Origin: Nitrospirota bacterium
GTDB lineage: Bacteria > Nitrospirota > Thermodesulfovibrionia > Thermodesulfovibrionales > UBA6898
NCBI GenBank assembly: GCA_016214855.1
Contig: JACRMT010000002.1
Span: 124,001-188,000 of the forward strand
Reading direction: 5' to 3'
Length of the DNA stretch: 64,000 bases
This document shows positions 62,364-64,000 of this stretch, one piece after another. How positions within the stretch are numbered: the stretch's first letter is position 1; each line of letters starts with the position of its first letter. Under the pieces are notes generated by a model, which saw nothing but the letters and a program-made list of their open reading frames with translations, had not been told where the DNA came from and made no database searches. The translations under genes were made by a program, and so were the position numbers.

Positions 62364-62651
62364 TTAGAACATGCCAACTACGTTATTGCTTTCCGTCATC
62401 AAATCCACAAGCCCATCATAGGTAATCTCTTTTGCGCGCCGGTCCGACTCAATTGAATTCAGTCCGCGGAGTTTGCGATCATCTGAAAGCACATATGCAG
62501 TCCCGCAAAAACCCAGGTCTTCAAGGTGTTCCTGCTGTATAAAATAGACCCCGTTTTGCAAGAGTACTACGTCAGCGGCCAAGTCTCTGGCCATTTTAAC
62601 ACCCCTTCTCCCATCTACTGTGTCTGGTGCGCTTCTTACTATTACAAGCAT
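62364..62651 (-). CDS. DsrH/TusB-like small protein
   Basis: The 95-aa protein resembles DsrH/TusB proteins (MLVIVRSAPDTVDGRRGVKM, then ADVVLLQNGVYFIQQE). TusB-type proteins sit in the TusBCD sulfur relay. The only cysteine is in LGFCGTAYVL. A good AAAGGAGAA precedes the start; it is followed by the SQR gene after 22 nt. Confidence 0.8.
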   Translation of the reverse strand: MLVIVRSAPDTVDGRRGVKMARDLAADVVLLQNGVYFIQQEHLEDLGFCGTAYVLSDDRKLRGLNSIESDRRAKEITYDGLVDLMTESNNVVGMF

Positions 62652-62683
62652 TTATGTTCTCCTTTCAGATCTATGAGTTGCGA

Positions 62684-63037
62684 TCAAAAGATCATTGTTT
62701 GGTCAGCTTCTTTTAACAGAGAGGCTATATCTGATTCGTTTTTGACCTGCACGCCTGCAGGAAGCTCTTCTTCTTTTACTGACTGTAACGCCAGTGAAAG
62801 ATAATCAGCATACACATCCACGCCCATATCAACACAGTCCTTCAATGTGGACTCCAGATTTGTAAAACCGGTCCCTGTATCGTCCTGCCCCTTTTTGGCA
62901 AGGAGCACGCCTCCGTCAACCAATATGAGCGACACTTTCCAGTCGCCCGACGCCGCACCCAGCGCATGTCTGACAGCTTCTGCTGCATTAATATCGCCAT
63001 ACGGCGGTTTTCTGAGTATCATTGCTATATGTCCCAT
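62684..63037 (-). CDS. DsrE/DsrF (TusC/TusD)-like protein
   Basis: The 117-aa protein has the DsrE/F fold signature (MGHIAMILRKPPYGDINAAE, KVSLILVDGGVLLAKKG) with a single cysteine in LKDCVDMGVDVYAD. It likely receives persulfide sulfur. It is flanked by the DsrE selenoprotein (9 nt upstream) and the TusB-like gene (32 nt downstream), giving a TusBCD-like trio. Confidence 0.85.
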   Translation of the reverse strand: MGHIAMILRKPPYGDINAAEAVRHALGAASGDWKVSLILVDGGVLLAKKGQDDTGTGFTNLESTLKDCVDMGVDVYADYLSLALQSVKEEELPAGVQVKNESDIASLLKEADQTMIF

Positions 63038-63046
63038 GGTATCCTC

Positions 63047-63403
63047 CTATGCACCGATATTAAGCCAGACGTCACTTTCACCCAGGGTCTTAAACAACCC
63101 TTTGAGCGATCCGACCTCTGCACCTTCAAGATAATTGTCTTTCGCCGCACGGCGATAGTTTACACAGCCGCCTCAAAGGAAGACCTTGAGTCCCTTCTGA
63201 ATAAGTCGCGTAAACTCTTCCTCAGCATTTGTAATCCCCTTCGCCTTTTGAGCTTTCAAAAAGCAGTAGACTCCATCTGCCGAAGCGATGAGGTTAACGG
63301 TGTTTCCCTTTGCCAGCGCAGAGTCTGCAAGTCGCACTGTTGTGAGTGTGTTTTCATAAGAGTACGGTGATGTCGAGAGGTACAGCGTCATCGTTTTGCC
63401 CAT
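63047..63403 (-). CDS. DsrE-like selenoprotein (Sec77 in UGGC)
   Basis: Reading through the TGA at 63173-63175 gives 118 aa, the usual DsrE length. The N-terminal part (MTLYLSTSPYSYENTLTTVR, NLIASADGVYCF) and the section after the TGA fit one continuous DsrE protein. The Sec replaces the catalytic cysteine in KVFL-U-GGC-VNYRRA (family pattern like VFLCGxC). C80 is three residues on, so U-x-x-C could cycle between selenol and selenenylsulfide. A SECIS-like hairpin lies at 63142-63155. It is 12 nt downstream of the thioredoxin-like selenoprotein. Stopping at the TGA would remove the active site. Confidence 0.9.
63142..63155 (-). promoter_or_regulatory. Candidate bacterial SECIS element of the DsrE-like gene
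   Basis: TCGCC and GGCGA form a perfect 5-bp stem with a GTGC loop on the minus strand. The loop begins 23 nt after the UGA and its first base is G. Confidence 0.72.
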
Positions 63404-63415
63404 TTGTTTCCTCCT

Positions 63416-63679
63416 TTATGGCAGATGGGTTCTGCCCATCTCCTGAATGATCGCGGACTTCAGCTCCGCAATAGATACATCCTGACCCTTGAATACAATA
63501 GTGTCGTTGATCGCAAGCGAAGGAAATATATTTAAAGCTCTTCGGCTCAAGAAAGACATCTCCGATTTACTGATAATTTCAACATCGAAGGTATAGTTTC
63601 GGGAAAGTTCCATGACCACGGAATGGACATTCGTTCACCGGTTCCCGGGAGGACTGTTGAAATATAATGTGATCAGCAT
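63416..63679 (-). CDS. Thioredoxin-like selenoprotein without cysteine (Sec15)
   Basis: The frame from ATG 63679 (behind AAAGGATAA) reads MLITLYFNSPPGNR-U-TNVHSVV and runs 87 aa after reading through TGA 63635-63637. The fold pattern is thioredoxin-like: strand, active-site turn, helix, strand EIISKS and the cis-Pro-like NIFPSLAINDTIVFKGQ. Sec takes the place of an active-site cysteine (G-N-R-U instead of CxxC), and the protein has no cysteine at all, so chemistry would rest on one selenol. The next gene upstream encodes a paralogue fragment with the same PSIAIND segment. A SECIS-like hairpin with a GGTC loop follows the UGA. A GTG at 63619 gives a shortened product that misses the active site. 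Confidence 0.88.
63608..63623 (-). promoter_or_regulatory. Candidate bacterial SECIS element of the thioredoxin-like gene
   Basis: TTCCGT and ATGGAA form a 6-bp stem (one G-T) around a GGTC loop on the minus strand, similar to the GGUC apical loop of the classic E. coli fdhF element. The loop starts 18 nt after the UGA. Confidence 0.78.
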
Positions 63680-63699
63680 AGCGTGTTATCCTTTCATCC

Positions 63700-63856
63700 C
63701 TAATGACCTGTGATTATCTGATACCCATCCGCAGCCACGGTTATCGCTATGATCACGGCGATCGCAGACTTGAGGTATAAGGAGCAGGGGGATAAAGATG
63801 GCTCCGCCCAGACCAAGAAGCAGAAGAGCGACAAGGAAAGGGATGTCCATGATCAT
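63700..63856 (-). pseudogene. TauE/SafE remnant (start and end fused out of frame)
   Basis: From an ATG that overlaps the previous stop (ATGA, 63856) the frame reads like a TauE/SafE start (FLVALLLLGLGGAIFIPLLL). After about 26 codons that frame becomes non-family. A neighbouring frame gives a TauE-type C-terminus (YLKSAIAVIIAITVAADGYQ) ending at a TAG (63700-63702). The whole middle of the roughly 250-aa protein is missing. It looks like an internal deletion with frameshift, or an assembly collapse. A genuine 56-aa membrane peptide ending at 63686 is the alternative. Confidence 0.5.
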
Positions 63857-64000
63857 CCCGCGTTGAGAAGAGCGGTCTTCAGGTTTTCATAAGTGCTTAC
63901 GCCGTCGCTTACGATGATCAGGTCATTAATTGCTATGGACGGGCAGGCCGGAGGCTTGCTCTCTGACTGGTACTCCCGGGAGGTTTTGCTGATAATAATT
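63853..64000 (-). CDS. Thioredoxin-like protein, C-terminal fragment
   Basis: The gene runs off the right edge. The visible 48 residues (IIISKTSREYQSES, PPACPSIAINDLIIVSDG, ENLKTALLNAG) align with the C-terminal half of the thioredoxin-like selenoprotein, including the cis-Pro-like segment. The active-site half lies outside the window, so whether it uses Sec or Cys cannot be told. Its TGA overlaps the ATG of the TauE remnant. Confidence 0.7.
   Translation of the reverse strand, partial: IIISKTSREYQSESKPPACPSIAINDLIIVSDGVSTYENLKTALLNAG

Overview
The window looks like a chromosomal piece of an anaerobic or microaerophilic Gram-negative bacterium with sulfur and selenium metabolism. Supporting features are a type IV pilus cluster, a triheme c-type cytochrome, outer-membrane barrels, FdhD, DsrE-family sulfur carriers and several genes that only make sense if UGA is read as selenocysteine (Sec). 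Gene content fits Nitrospirota (Thermodesulfovibrionia-like) or a Desulfobacterota-like lineage. This is inference from gene content; no marker gene was placed on a tree.

Layout. 1-1.9 kb: tail of a DksA/TraR protein, an unknown ORF and a HigB/HigA-type toxin-antitoxin (TA) pair with a palindromic operator inside its promoter. 1.9-9.3 kb: housekeeping genes (pyrE, a HAD phosphatase abutting uvrB, an S1-repeat protein, a YraN-type nuclease, a Toprim protein) with a patch of decayed TA genes at 5.9-6.8 kb. 9.5-17.6 kb: a pil operon (pilB, pilT, pilC, pilS, pilR) ending in an extra MshEN-domain protein. 17.6-18.5 kb: fdhD and tRNA-Pro(CGG). 18.7-26.2 kb: a cation/K+ block with a tandem Usp protein, a P-type ATPase, KdpE with a KdpD-like kinase that lacks the usual N-terminal half, and a KimA-like permease behind a c-di-AMP (ydaO-type) riboswitch and terminator. 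26.4-28.9 kb: a GAF histidine kinase whose 3' end is duplicated around a PIN/ribbon-helix-helix TA cassette. 28.9-35.2 kb: a minus-strand group of a CHASE2 adenylate cyclase, a FecR-TPR-barrel fusion and two small proteins sharing a striking C-terminal motif. 35-47.7 kb: metal efflux, two-component systems, the triheme cytochrome, PilZ proteins, an ABC exporter and a WYL regulator. 48-51 kb: tRNA-Ala(GGC), a ferritin-like protein and small envelope proteins.

51-64 kb is one long minus-strand block and the most interesting part. In transcription order it holds a thioredoxin-like fragment, a TauE/SafE remnant, a thioredoxin-like selenoprotein, a DsrE-like selenoprotein, two more Dsr/Tus-like proteins, a sulfide:quinone oxidoreductase-like flavoprotein, an ArsR regulator, another DsrE-like protein, an RND/MMPL exporter, an Fe-S oxidoreductase selenoprotein, a LolA-like protein, a methyltransferase, an outer-membrane barrel, a selenocysteine-lyase-like desulfurase, selenoprotein SelD and a TauE/SafE permease. 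Four genes carry an in-frame UGA with family-matching sequence on both sides and a hairpin at the position expected of a bacterial SECIS element. I infer a Sec-dependent sulfur-relay and export system that carries its own selenium-activation genes. SelA, SelB and tRNA-Sec are not in the window and must be encoded elsewhere.
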